A DNA stretch of 62,700 nucleotides from Thermoguttaceae bacterium (GTDB lineage: Bacteria > Planctomycetota > Planctomycetia > Pirellulales > Thermoguttaceae): assembly GCA_017407125.1 (NCBI GenBank), contig JAFQXE010000041.1, forward strand, positions 1-62,700, in the 5' to 3' direction. Of this stretch, positions 49,867-58,280 are shown piece by piece. A model generated the notes under the pieces. That model was not told the origin of the DNA. It ran no database searches and saw nothing but the letters and a program-made list of their open reading frames with translations. The number at the start of each line of letters is the position of its first letter. The stretch's first letter is position 1. Both the position numbers and the translations under genes were made by a program.

Positions 49867-50247
49867 TCCCTACAAAATAATATAGGCGAGCCACGGGTGT
49901 AAACCCGTGGGTATGCGACCAATAACCAATGAGCGAAAAAATGGACGTTTGGCAATATACCCGGGAACTAACGTTCCCGGCTTGCCTAGCTGGGCGAGGC
50001 GCAGGCGAGATCAGACGCGAATCGAATTTTTTCGAAAAAGTTTTAGCAAGTGTGACATTTTCGGAGCGCCAGAGCGCAGCTCTCGCTTTCTTGATTTTAC
50101 CCAATCCTTCCGTTCAGCCCGGTTCGCGGGCGTTTCGCCCGCATTGGCGCCTTTAGGCGCCAAAAAAGAAAGCGGCGTCAAGCCGCCGCACTCCCGGAGC
50201 CTACGCTTGCGTAACTCCTCACTCCTCACTTCTAATTCCTAACTAAC
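49867..50247. other. Palindrome-dense spacer between convergent genes
   Basis: No gene. At least six hairpins are packed here: CCACGGGT/ACCCGTGG (49891-49910), CCGGGAAC-TAAC-GTTCCCGG (49961-49980), AGAGC-GCA-GCTCT (50071-50083), GCGGGCG-TTT-CGCCCGC (50126-50142), TTGGCGCC-TTTA-GGCGCCAA (50144-50163) and GCGGC-GTCAA-GCCGC (50172-50186, the GGAGTGCG family on the minus strand). A period-7 (ACTCCTC)n array follows at 50214-50248 and runs up to the stop of the leftward gene. Confidence 0.7.
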
Positions 50248-51531
50248 TCAGAGGATGTCTTCTTCCTCGTCGGATTCGTCGGACAGTTCGCCGGTGTTTC
50301 CGTAGAGGCTGGGGTGAGCGCCCAAAGCCGTTTTACCGGGAATGACCATTTCCTGAATGGCGGTTTTCATGTAGTACATTCCGATGAACAGCAGGCTGAT
50401 AGGAACAAGAACCATCGCAATTCCCATCGTCAGACAGGAAAGAACGATAACGACGCCGGCGCTGGAGGTCAAAACGCCCAGGAAGGTTGCTTTCTTTTCG
50501 TACGTGATTTTGTGAGAAACGTCCAGCGCTTCTGAAACGCCGAGGTCTTTATCGATAATCAGCCAGAAAGCCAATCCCCAGTTGAGAATGATGATTAAAA
50601 ACGCGCCAAGTCCTATTACAGCGGCGGCAATAGCGACAGCGGCTGGCGTTTGCATGAATACGTAATAGAACCAGCCCAATTCATTTTCCAATGTTACCTT
50701 GTCTCCCCCATTTGAATTGCTCCAGATGTAGAATCCATACAATACCGCGGCTGGAATGGTTAGCGGGATTAAATGAATCCAGAAAACGACAAGGTTGCGA
50801 AACAGCCCAATTGTACCGGACATCATCAAAGACGTTGACGTTTTGCCCTGACGAATGAGCGAAATAACATACAATCGTTGTCCGTTGATTATCCAAACGA
50901 ATCCAATGGAACTGACGAAGAAGATGACGCCAAAAAGCGCCATTTTCATATTGACGGATGGCGTAAGCTGAGCGAGGGCAAAGTATGCCGCCGTCGCCCC
51001 GATTACGAGAGATCCCATTAAAATGCCAAAAGCGATTACTGCCGAAAGCATTGTTCCAACATGAGCGCTTAAAATCGTAAACGCGTCAAACATCATGCTG
51101 GAATAGACAGGCATACGGCGGTCGGCCTCAACAACCTGACCGGGCAACTCGTAGGGATACATATTTTTCCCGGTCTTTTTTGTCTGCGTTTTACGTTTTG
51201 GAGACGGCGTTTCGGTATTGCCTCCCAAGGCATAATCTTTGTATAGCCCTACAGATTGGGCGCGAGTCCCATGAGATTCCGACTCCTGCGTTGGATCTAA
51301 CGCTTTTAATTCTTCCTCTTCCCGCTTCTGTTCCAAATGTTTTTGGAATCGCTCCTGATCAAAATGATCAGAGGGTTTATCAACGTCGTTGTCCTTGTTT
51401 TTAGAGGACTTAAATGGCGGGTCTAAATCGGGAGTCCACAGGAAGAACCGCTGGCAGTTGGGGCATAACACGTCTGTTTGACGGTTTGGAACGTCAACTA
51501 AAGCATCGCAATGTGGACAATGGGATTGCAT
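50248..51531 (-). CDS. Zinc-ribbon membrane protein, hypothetical (paralogue-type A)
   Basis: This 427-residue protein begins with a rubredoxin-like zinc ribbon, CPHCDALVDV then VLCPNCQRFF (two CxxC), followed by a charged, disordered linker (about 35-140, Lys/Asp/Gln-rich). About five or six membrane helices span residues 155-405. The C-terminus is acidic (DESDEEEDIL). A similar architecture occurs at 58281-59345. I do not recognise the function. The helical part resembles the DUF975/GlpQ-type membrane domain only in general pattern. It is the last leftward gene before the convergent spacer, 202 bp downstream of hemA, and may be transcribed separately. Confidence 0.65.
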   Translation of the reverse strand: MQSHCPHCDALVDVPNRQTDVLCPNCQRFFLWTPDLDPPFKSSKNKDNDVDKPSDHFDQERFQKHLEQKREEEELKALDPTQESESHGTRAQSVGLYKDYALGGNTETPSPKRKTQTKKTGKNMYPYELPGQVVEADRRMPVYSSMMFDAFTILSAHVGTMLSAVIAFGILMGSLVIGATAAYFALAQLTPSVNMKMALFGVIFFVSSIGFVWIINGQRLYVISLIRQGKTSTSLMMSGTIGLFRNLVVFWIHLIPLTIPAAVLYGFYIWSNSNGGDKVTLENELGWFYYVFMQTPAAVAIAAAVIGLGAFLIIILNWGLAFWLIIDKDLGVSEALDVSHKITYEKKATFLGVLTSSAGVVIVLSCLTMGIAMVLVPISLLFIGMYYMKTAIQEMVIPGKTALGAHPSLYGNTGELSDESDEEEDIL

Positions 51532-51733
51532 AATTTACAAACGTATGGCAGGCGGCAGGATGCGTTAAATAGAGGCTCTGTTGAACCTTGACAGTCTAGC
51601 CTCTCAAATTATTGACAAACTAATACTTATAAATAATTTTCGATATTTTAACGTTAAGACTTCAATTTTGCAATAGGAATAATTATTTGTTTATCATATT
51701 TTTTTAAAATTAATTAAAAATTTGATTGTAAAC

Positions 51734-53065
51734 TCATTTTAGACGGAATAATTTAACAATGGATTTTATCAAAATTCCCGGGGTTCCGTCTTTCGATTCG
51801 CTTCGGAGGGTTTGGTAGGGGGCGTTGAGGATTTTGTTTATCAGACGCTCAACCGTCTGTTCAATCGCCTGTTGGTCATCTTCTGTTAAATTGGGGCGTT
51901 TGTTGAACAGGCGTTTTAGCTCTGCGGCAGTGATGGATTCCCAGTCGTCGCGAAGCCGGGAGAGAATCGGGGCGGACTGACGGTGAGCCAGGTCCTGGAA
52001 AAACTTATCGGTTTCCTGCTTGATAATCGCGTAGGCTTTGGGCAGCTGACGTTCCCGCGCCTTGCGGTTCTGCTCGCAGGTTTGTTCCAGGTCGTCGATG
52101 GTGAACAGGTAAACGTCCGGGAATTTTTCGATTGCCGGGTCGATGTTTCGCGGAACGCCGAGGTCGAGGATGAACAGCGGACCGCGGCGGCGGCGTTGAG
52201 AATACAGCGTTTGAAACGTCTGAGCAGTGAGAATCGGTTCTGTTGCTCCGACGGCGGCGATAATCAGGTCTGCTGCAAGGATTTGCGATTCCATCTGCGA
52301 CCAATCAACAGCGGTTCCACCCTTCTTCTGAGCCAGCTCCTGGGCTTTCTCGAACGTTCGGTTGACAACCTGAATTCGGTTTGCGCCGTCCTCGATGAGG
52401 TATTCCAGCGTCTCTTCCGCCATCTGCCCTGCTCCGATGACCAGCGTCGTTTTGTTGGCGAAGTCCTCAAAAATGTTTTTGGCGAAGTCTTTAACCGCGA
52501 TAGACGCAATGCTGGTTCGATGACGCTGAATTTCCGTCTCCGTATCGATTCGTTTTGCCGCCTTAATCGCAGACTGAAACGCCAGATTGAGCGGCAAACC
52601 AAGCGTCTGGGCTTCGGCAGCGACGTCGTGAGCGGCTCTGACCTGGGAGATAATTTGGACGTCGCCCAAAGCCATGGAATCCAACGACGACGCGACCTGA
52701 AACAGGTGCTCTACGGCGTCGTAATCGGAATACTGAAAGCATGTCTTGAACAGCGTTTCCCGGTCTACGCCCCGGTAGCTGGCGAAGAACTCCATCTGAC
52801 GCTGCAGGATGTCTTTGTTTGACGTAACCTGTTTATTTTGCTCAAAAACCGTACTTTCAATCCCGAATTCCGAGTTGATTTCGTCGTCAACCCAGCTGTA
52901 GACCTCAACGCGGTTGCAGGTGGACAGCGCGCAGACGTCTGCTTCCGGGAACTGTTCCGCGAACGACTTTAAAAACGCCGGCGTTTCTTCCGGGCTGAGA
53001 GCTAACCGCTGACGCAGTTCCACTCCCGCCTGACGGTGCGAACATCCAAACAAATAGAACGTCAT
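51734..53065 (-). CDS. hemA: Glutamyl-tRNA reductase
   Basis: This 443-residue enzyme performs the first step of C5-pathway tetrapyrrole synthesis, NADPH-dependent reduction of Glu-tRNA(Glu) to glutamate-1-semialdehyde. The catalytic cysteine is C50 in ALSTCNRVEV, the position it has in E. coli HemA. The Rossmann domain follows with VIGAGQMAEETLEYL, and the C-terminal dimerisation helices complete it. The start overlaps the stop of the HemX-like gene by 4 nt (ATGA), so translation is coupled. No hemB, hemC or hemL is in the window. Haem supply fits the CXXCH protein encoded at 19553. Confidence 0.95.
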   Translation of the reverse strand: MTFYLFGCSHRQAGVELRQRLALSPEETPAFLKSFAEQFPEADVCALSTCNRVEVYSWVDDEINSEFGIESTVFEQNKQVTSNKDILQRQMEFFASYRGVDRETLFKTCFQYSDYDAVEHLFQVASSLDSMALGDVQIISQVRAAHDVAAEAQTLGLPLNLAFQSAIKAAKRIDTETEIQRHRTSIASIAVKDFAKNIFEDFANKTTLVIGAGQMAEETLEYLIEDGANRIQVVNRTFEKAQELAQKKGGTAVDWSQMESQILAADLIIAAVGATEPILTAQTFQTLYSQRRRRGPLFILDLGVPRNIDPAIEKFPDVYLFTIDDLEQTCEQNRKARERQLPKAYAIIKQETDKFFQDLAHRQSAPILSRLRDDWESITAAELKRLFNKRPNLTEDDQQAIEQTVERLINKILNAPYQTLRSESKDGTPGILIKSIVKLFRLK

Positions 53066-54021
53066 GGATTCGCCTCCTGTGCAGCTTGCGGGACAGGCGC
53101 GGCGCTGTCGTCAGATGCTTCTATTTGGGACTCCTCGGCGGACTGGACGCTCCAATGTCCAGTCGACGAATAGTAGGCGGCAACCAGCGTAATTGTCAGC
53201 AGGATGAACAGGAATATCGTTCGTCTGGCGGTGGCTTTCGCCTCGGTAAACGCCCCGAAAACGACAGAGCGGATAATCGTCCAAAGAATCCAGATAAATA
53301 TAATCAGCGATCCGATGATGGTTGGGCTGAAGGCGTAATCCGCCGGGTTGATGGTTCCCGGTCGCGCGTTGAGCAGCACGAACCCGGAAACGATTCCCGG
53401 CGCCAGCGCCGCCAACGACCAGATCAGCGACGCGCGGTTGATTCTAGCCAGACGTTCCAGCGGCGGCAATTTCCACGTTCCGCGGCTAAGGCGCAGCTTG
53501 AGCCGTCTGTCTTGCCAAAGGTACAGAATCCCGACGATTAACCCGATGGTCAGCGAGACGAAAAACGTCAGCTGTGACAACCCATGAACGAGTCCCCACG
53601 AGCGCATGACCGGCTGACGCGGAAACAGGCTCACCGGCGCCCAAAATGCGGCGATAATCAAGCACAGCGACGCGGTCATCGTCAAAATTGGGAAGATGGT
53701 TCCCGCGCTGCGCTTAAGCGAGGCGAGAAAAATCAGCGACAAGAGCCACGACGCGCTGAGAAAAACGCCTTGCATGCTCGACAGCGCCGTTAAATTGGCG
53801 GATAAATCTGTTTTCCCGATTAAATACAACGTCTGAACGATCAATCCGACAAGCGTCAGGAAAACGGTTGCCAAAAACGGAACGCTGACGCTGTCCGCCG
53901 TGGGCGATGTCTGTTCAGTCGTCTCGTCCAGCAAATCGGAATTGGCGCGTCGGCGCATAATCTCGATTATCAACGCGGGAAGGAAACAGCAGGCAATGCA
54001 GACGATCTGCAAATTGTTCAT
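53062..54021 (-). CDS. HemX/CcsA-like integral membrane protein
   Basis: This 319-residue protein has about eight hydrophobic helices. The segment MRSWGLVHGLSQLTFFVSLTIGLIVGILYLW is the kind seen in CcsA/HemX-type cytochrome c assembly proteins; I cite it by its core WGLVHGLSQ near residue 140. It lies directly before hemA with a 4-nt overlap, the usual genomic place of HemX. HemX-like proteins influence HemA levels or haem handling, while true CcsA proteins export haem to cytochrome c. The characteristic WWD-type haem loop is not obvious, so I favour the HemX-like reading. The C-terminal tail is Ala/Pro/Glu-rich and probably disordered. Confidence 0.75.
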   Translation of the reverse strand: MNNLQIVCIACCFLPALIIEIMRRRANSDLLDETTEQTSPTADSVSVPFLATVFLTLVGLIVQTLYLIGKTDLSANLTALSSMQGVFLSASWLLSLIFLASLKRSAGTIFPILTMTASLCLIIAAFWAPVSLFPRQPVMRSWGLVHGLSQLTFFVSLTIGLIVGILYLWQDRRLKLRLSRGTWKLPPLERLARINRASLIWSLAALAPGIVSGFVLLNARPGTINPADYAFSPTIIGSLIIFIWILWTIIRSVVFGAFTEAKATARRTIFLFILLTITLVAAYYSSTGHWSVQSAEESQIEASDDSAAPVPQAAQEANP

Positions 54022-54995
54022 TTGAGTTCCTCTAATTCGTCTTTGGCGGGCATGCGGCTGAAGATTTGAGCCAGAATGATTCCGGTAAACATGCAGCCGA
54101 AGGTATACATGGCGCAGACGATAGCCGCCTGCGGAAAATCTTTGAAGTATGTTGTTGCCAGCATGGTTCCCAGTCCGGCGTTTTGCATACCGATTTCCAG
54201 CGTCAAGGCGCGTCGCATTTTATTGGACGCCCCAATTGCCAATCCTCCAAACCAGCCGCAAATATATCCCAGAATATTAACCAGAAGCAGCGCGCCGAGA
54301 ATAAACGCTGGCGTCTTCTCAATGAGTTCCGCTTTGGCGGCGACGACCGAGGCGATAATCAGGATAATAGCGATATTGGCGATGATTTCGCCGACCATTT
54401 CCGCGCCTTTGCGCCACCAGTCGAAAATACGTGACAGCGTAAAACCGACAATAACCGGGCAGACAACCGTCAAAAGTAAATTGGCGGACATAGCCGAGAC
54501 GTCCATTTTGACCGTTGTGGATAAAAACCAGTACAGCAAAAGCGGAACCAGCAGCGGCGACAAAAGAGTAGAGCACGTCGTCAGCCCGACGGAATAGCTC
54601 ACGTTGCCTTTGGAAATCATCGTCAGCATGTTGGACGCCATCGCGCCGGGAACGCACCCGACAAGAATAAACCCAACAAACCAGCCGTCTTCCAGATGAA
54701 ACGCTTTAGCAATGAGCCACCCTGCCAGCGGCATGGACAGAAACTGAATCGTCGTCCCGCCCAGGATTTTGGGCCAGCGGCGAATGACCATCTTGACTTC
54801 TTCCAGCGGCAGCAGACTTCCAATTGCCAGCATCGTAACGGTAATGAGCCAATTAAGGTAATTGCCGAAAAAAAGAAACGGATTGAACGAAAGGTTGCAA
54901 TGTGACGCTATTCCATTCCAGTTATACGCGACAATGCAGATTAACGTTAACCAAATCAGGAGGTATTTTGAAAGTATGTGTTTGAAAGTTTGCAT
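54018..54995 (-). CDS. Bile acid:sodium symporter (BASS) family transporter
   Basis: This 325-residue polytopic protein has about ten helices. Family hallmarks are GFILVGCVPGAMASNMLTMISKGN (core VGCVPGAMASN, near residue 115) and EIGMQNAGLGTMLA near 270, the conserved crossing motifs of the BASS fold. Members import bile acids, pyruvate, pantothenate or other organic anions with Na+. Its ATG shares one base with the stop of the upstream gene (TGATG), and its stop overlaps the HemX-like start by 4 nt. It is therefore embedded in the hem block, which is unusual. The substrate is unknown. Confidence 0.88.
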   Translation of the reverse strand: MQTFKHILSKYLLIWLTLICIVAYNWNGIASHCNLSFNPFLFFGNYLNWLITVTMLAIGSLLPLEEVKMVIRRWPKILGGTTIQFLSMPLAGWLIAKAFHLEDGWFVGFILVGCVPGAMASNMLTMISKGNVSYSVGLTTCSTLLSPLLVPLLLYWFLSTTVKMDVSAMSANLLLTVVCPVIVGFTLSRIFDWWRKGAEMVGEIIANIAIILIIASVVAAKAELIEKTPAFILGALLLVNILGYICGWFGGLAIGASNKMRRALTLEIGMQNAGLGTMLATTYFKDFPQAAIVCAMYTFGCMFTGIILAQIFSRMPAKDELEELK

Positions 54996-56476
54996 CAGGG
55001 AATCTCTTCAATGATAATTTTAATAACGGAACCGTCGGCGGGAGCAACGTTTGGCAGGTTATTTATTTTGAACCATAGCGCGCCGCTTTGCGGGGCGGTG
55101 AACTGGACGCTGTTTCTAACGACAATCGGCTTGTTAAACCCTTCCAGCTTGGCGTTTTCGCCGTCGTTGGGAGTAACAATCGCGGCTAACAGAGCGCCCA
55201 GCGGCATCTGGCGGAAGTATCGAATCGTAATCCCGTTCGGTTCGCAGGGCCACGTTTTCTCGCCCGCGCAGACGCTGTACTCGCCCATGGCTTTGATGGA
55301 ATATTTTTTACCTTTCTCTATCCCGACGCCGACGTTTTGCCAGTCTTTGTCGGAGCGAATCATTTGAAACGCCTGCTTGTTTAACGGCGTTACGCCTGGA
55401 GCGTCTTCTATGTGACAGTACTCCGGTTTCAAGCCGTATTCGAGGTCGGAAATGAACGCTTCCCATTGGGTAGAAAACTGACGCCATTGGTCGTCGGTAA
55501 ACGATTCGCGAAACATCTTATTAACGTTTTGCGCTCGCTGCGCGTAGGTCTTTCCCTGTTCGACAACGGCAAGACGCTGCAGAATCGCCTTGTACTGCGG
55601 CTGCGAGTTCATCATCCAGACCAGCGCCCACGCCCAGGCGTAGGAGCGGTTGTCCTGCGACTTCAACTCCGTTGAAAAAAACTCGTTAAGCGGGACGAAA
55701 ACGCCGTTTTGCAAGTCGTTTTGAATGAACCGGATTCTGCCCCAATGGGGGAACTCGTTTCTCGACCGCGGCATGACGCCCATCGTCAACCGTCCGTTTT
55801 CAATCCGGTGCGTTCCGAAATACTCCGCCAGTCCTTCGCCAAACCACAGCGACCCACACCCTTTGAGAACCTGGTTCATAAAAGCGTGTGTACATTCATG
55901 AAGGAACAGATGACGCTGATAGTCACGCGATTCCTGAGCGTAGAGCCAGACGTTGTTCCCGTACTGAAACCCGTAATCGAAAGGCGGCAGCTCGTCCGGA
56001 AGGAGATTGTTGACCATAAAGGGAACGTTGTCTTTCATCACGCAGGCGCGGATTTTCCACGACGCGATCTGATACGACGGGACGTTGAAATATTCCGCAA
56101 ACTGCTGCGTCGCCTGATCCAGATAGGAACCCCATTTTTGCAAATCGTCATCGATTGGCAAGTCCGTTACCAGCAGCAAGCGGGGCGAATCAATGACGTT
56201 CAGTCCGGCTTTTTTCGCGTTTTCCGCTGTGATTTGGAACCCCTTCAGCCCACCGCGAACCAGCCCGTGAAATCCGCTGGCGTTCCCGATTTCGGATTCC
56301 GTATCGAGCTTGCCGCTGCCGAGGTTTGCCAGGGCGTCCTGCTGGGCTTTTTGCTTGTCGATTTCTTCCTGTGTCAGCTGACGCGGTTTCGTTCGCCGCA
56401 TTTGAGCGTTACCCGGCGTCGCGGTCAGAAAAACAAGTAATAACGTCAGAATGAGAAAAAACGTTGCTTTGTTCAT
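54995..56476 (-). CDS. Exported gluzincin-like (DUF1570-type) putative peptidase
   Basis: This 493-residue exported protein has a signal peptide (MNKATFFLILTLLLVFLTAT, cleavage near GNAQ). A zinc-peptidase core is visible: H193-E-C-T-H197 in LFLHECTHAFM and the third ligand in FGEGLAEYFG about 20 residues later, the gluzincin arrangement common in planctomycete DUF1570-type proteins. The N-terminal part (about 30-60) is Gln/Lys-rich. The C-terminal ~130 residues form a beta-sandwich-like domain (KGKKYSIKAMGEYSV, SGALWFKINNLPN). Substrate and activity are unproven. It is co-directional with nifU upstream and overlaps the symporter gene by one base. Confidence 0.72.
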   Translation of the reverse strand: MNKATFFLILTLLLVFLTATPGNAQMRRTKPRQLTQEEIDKQKAQQDALANLGSGKLDTESEIGNASGFHGLVRGGLKGFQITAENAKKAGLNVIDSPRLLLVTDLPIDDDLQKWGSYLDQATQQFAEYFNVPSYQIASWKIRACVMKDNVPFMVNNLLPDELPPFDYGFQYGNNVWLYAQESRDYQRHLFLHECTHAFMNQVLKGCGSLWFGEGLAEYFGTHRIENGRLTMGVMPRSRNEFPHWGRIRFIQNDLQNGVFVPLNEFFSTELKSQDNRSYAWAWALVWMMNSQPQYKAILQRLAVVEQGKTYAQRAQNVNKMFRESFTDDQWRQFSTQWEAFISDLEYGLKPEYCHIEDAPGVTPLNKQAFQMIRSDKDWQNVGVGIEKGKKYSIKAMGEYSVCAGEKTWPCEPNGITIRYFRQMPLGALLAAIVTPNDGENAKLEGFNKPIVVRNSVQFTAPQSGALWFKINNLPNVAPADGSVIKIIIEEIP

Positions 56477-56485
56477 GATGGTATG

Positions 56486-56977
56486 CTACTCGTTATTCGT
56501 CTCTTGCTGCTGTTCAGGTTTCGTAATCAACTGTCGGAGTTGGTCAACCGTTTCAACGCCATCGGGGAATGTGTACAGCCCGAAAAGCATTTCGATTCCG
56601 GTTGCGGCAAACAAAAACACGACGTAAAACGCCACGTATCCCAGACAGAAGATTTCCAAATAGGGGGTTACGGCTCCGACGGGACGATGCACGCCGGCAA
56701 AAAGCAGGATTCCAAACAGGAACAGCGTTATGCAGGAGTACATAAACAGGTCGAACCCCAGCCAGGTCAGTTTGTCGATTACCGCATTTTGCTTGAGTTG
56801 GGGAACAGACCAGCCGCCCTTTTGCGCCTCTTTGCGAAATCGATTCCACGAAATGTAACGTCCCGGACGCGGAAAGAGCGTTTCCAGCCTGGCGTCCGGT
56901 TCGTTATCGAGCAGAAGCTGAGGCAGCGGTTTCTGCTCGCTTTGGGGTTCCTGATTTTCGCTTGAGTCGTTGTCCAT
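56486..56977 (-). CDS. Small two-helix membrane protein, hypothetical
   Basis: I do not recognise this 163-residue protein. It has a soluble acidic Gln/Glu/Pro-rich N-terminus (about 1-70), then two hydrophobic helices (about 75-100 and 106-135), and an acidic C-terminal tail ending in a Gln/Glu-rich stretch. It lies 42 bp downstream of nifU and 9 bp upstream of the gluzincin-like gene on the same strand, so it belongs to the nifU-hemA block. No Shine-Dalgarno is evident before the ATG. Confidence 0.6.
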   Translation of the reverse strand: MDNDSSENQEPQSEQKPLPQLLLDNEPDARLETLFPRPGRYISWNRFRKEAQKGGWSVPQLKQNAVIDKLTWLGFDLFMYSCITLFLFGILLFAGVHRPVGAVTPYLEIFCLGYVAFYVVFLFAATGIEMLFGLYTFPDGVETVDQLRQLITKPEQQQETNNE

Positions 56978-57019
56978 GGTTTCGTTGTCTGTTACAATCT
57001 GTCTGTTTTCAAACGCCTG

Positions 57020-58039
57020 TCAAACCTGAATAACGCGGACTTTGTCGCTGACGTTGTCGTGGAGGGCTTTTTCGACGATGAACTTGAGCGTTTGCGTCGC
57101 TCCGGCGCAGCCGACGCACGCGCCGCGAAGCGTAACGTAAACGAGCGTTCCCTTGATGTCGATAATCTCGATGTCGCCGCCGTCCTTTTGGAGCATGGGG
57201 CGAATGTTCGCGTCGATTTCCTGCTCAATCCGTTTGGCAAACTGGTACGGGGACAGCTCTGCAACGTCCTGAATCGGTTCAGTCGGCTGAGGCGTTGGCG
57301 CGGCTGGCTTTGTCGTTTCGCCAAACATCGACAGCGTAGGAACAGAATTACTACTGCCTACTGCCTCTTGCCTACTGCCTTCTTTTCCCCAGACTTCGTC
57401 AAGAATGTCCTGTAATCCGCCGGGTTCGTGATGGCAAACGCCGCATCCGCCGCCCGCCTTGATTGCCGCGGTGATTTCAGGAATGGTTCTCAGGTTGAGT
57501 TCCTTGATTTTACGGCGAATGTACGATTCCGTCAGCGAGAAGCAGCGGCAGACGATTCGGTCGTGTTCCTGCTCTTCGACTTCGTCGACGATTTCGATTC
57601 CCAGCGCTTTCAGGTCAACGCCGCGTTTGCGAGACCAGTCCAGAACCGCCGCCTGAAGGGCTTCTTCGCCCATGACGGAACAGTGAATCTTCTGCTGCGG
57701 CAAGCCGTCCAAAAACTCGACGATGTCCGCGTTGGTAACCTTGAGCGCTTCGATGGGCGTGCATTTTTTGTCTTCCAGAATGCAACACAGGGCTTCGCTT
57801 GCGGCGATTGCCGACGTACAGCCAAAAGTCAGGTACTTTGTTTCGACAATCCGGTCTTTGGTCGGGTCTTCGTCGTTCTTATCGACCCGAAACGTGAACT
57901 TGAGCGCGTCGCCGCAGGCGATTGACCCGTGTTCGCCGATGCCGTCCGGATTCTCAATTTCTCCCAGGTGCGTGCCGGGCTTTCCCGCCACCGCGTCGAG
58001 AAACAACTGCTTTGTCTTTTCGGAATAATCCCAAGCCAT
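57020..58039 (-). CDS. nifU: Three-domain NifU iron-sulfur cluster scaffold protein
   Basis: This 339-residue protein assembles Fe-S clusters and passes them to target proteins. The full NifU layout is present: an IscU-like domain (about 1-125) with CGDALKF and LTFGCTSAIAASE and KIHCSVMGE, a central Fer2_BFD domain (about 160-210) with VCRCF and GGCGVCHHEPGG, and a C-terminal Nfu domain (about 265-339) with GACVGCAGA. The ATG at 58039 follows AAGGAG. The linker at about residues 219-231 (GSRQEAVGSSN) is encoded by a period-7 repeat identical over 31 bp to intergenic DNA at 59415-59445. No nifS or nitrogenase gene is near, so general Fe-S assembly is more likely than nitrogen fixation. Confidence 0.93.
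   Translation of the reverse strand: MAWDYSEKTKQLFLDAVAGKPGTHLGEIENPDGIGEHGSIACGDALKFTFRVDKNDEDPTKDRIVETKYLTFGCTSAIAASEALCCILEDKKCTPIEALKVTNADIVEFLDGLPQQKIHCSVMGEEALQAAVLDWSRKRGVDLKALGIEIVDEVEEQEHDRIVCRCFSLTESYIRRKIKELNLRTIPEITAAIKAGGGCGVCHHEPGGLQDILDEVWGKEGSRQEAVGSSNSVPTLSMFGETTKPAAPTPQPTEPIQDVAELSPYQFAKRIEQEIDANIRPMLQKDGGDIEIIDIKGTLVYVTLRGACVGCAGATQTLKFIVEKALHDNVSDKVRVIQV
57352..57379 (-). repeat. Period-7 array inside the nifU coding sequence
   Basis: On the plus strand the units are TACTGCC, TACTGCC, TCTTGCC and TACTGCC. The 28 bp do not break the frame and encode part of the linker between the second and third NifU domains. The same 28 bp (31 with flanks) recur at 59417-59444, and a close complement is at 18095-18129. 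Confidence 0.88.
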
Positions 58040-58119
58040 ATTATTATCTCCTTGCTTAATCAATAATTACGTAATTAACGGAATAGAAACAATTCTCTCA
58101 ATTCTATCCATTGTTATTA

Positions 58120-58147
58120 ATTATACGTCATTTTGCAAAAATATCAA
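58120..58147 (-). promoter_or_regulatory. Sigma70-type promoter of the nifU operon
   Basis: On the minus strand TTGATA (58147-58142) and TATAAT (58125-58120) are 16 bp apart, about 80 bp before the nifU ATG. A perfect palindrome TAATTACGTAATTA (58064-58077) lies in the presumed 5' leader and may be a regulator site. Confidence 0.68.
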
Positions 58148-58280
58148 CCCGGGAGGCGGAGGATTTAGTTAAGAGGGAGAAATGCTCAGCCAGGAGAGGA
58201 ATGAGAGGCTTCAACGCCTCGCACTTTAATATTTCGCACTTCACTATAATAGCGGATAATTCGTTTCGCTAATCTGAGGG

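Noticed and set aside
57020..58039. nifU as evidence for nitrogen fixation
   Set aside because: No nifHDK, nifS or nifB nearby; three-domain NifU occurs in many non-fixing anaerobes for general Fe-S assembly.
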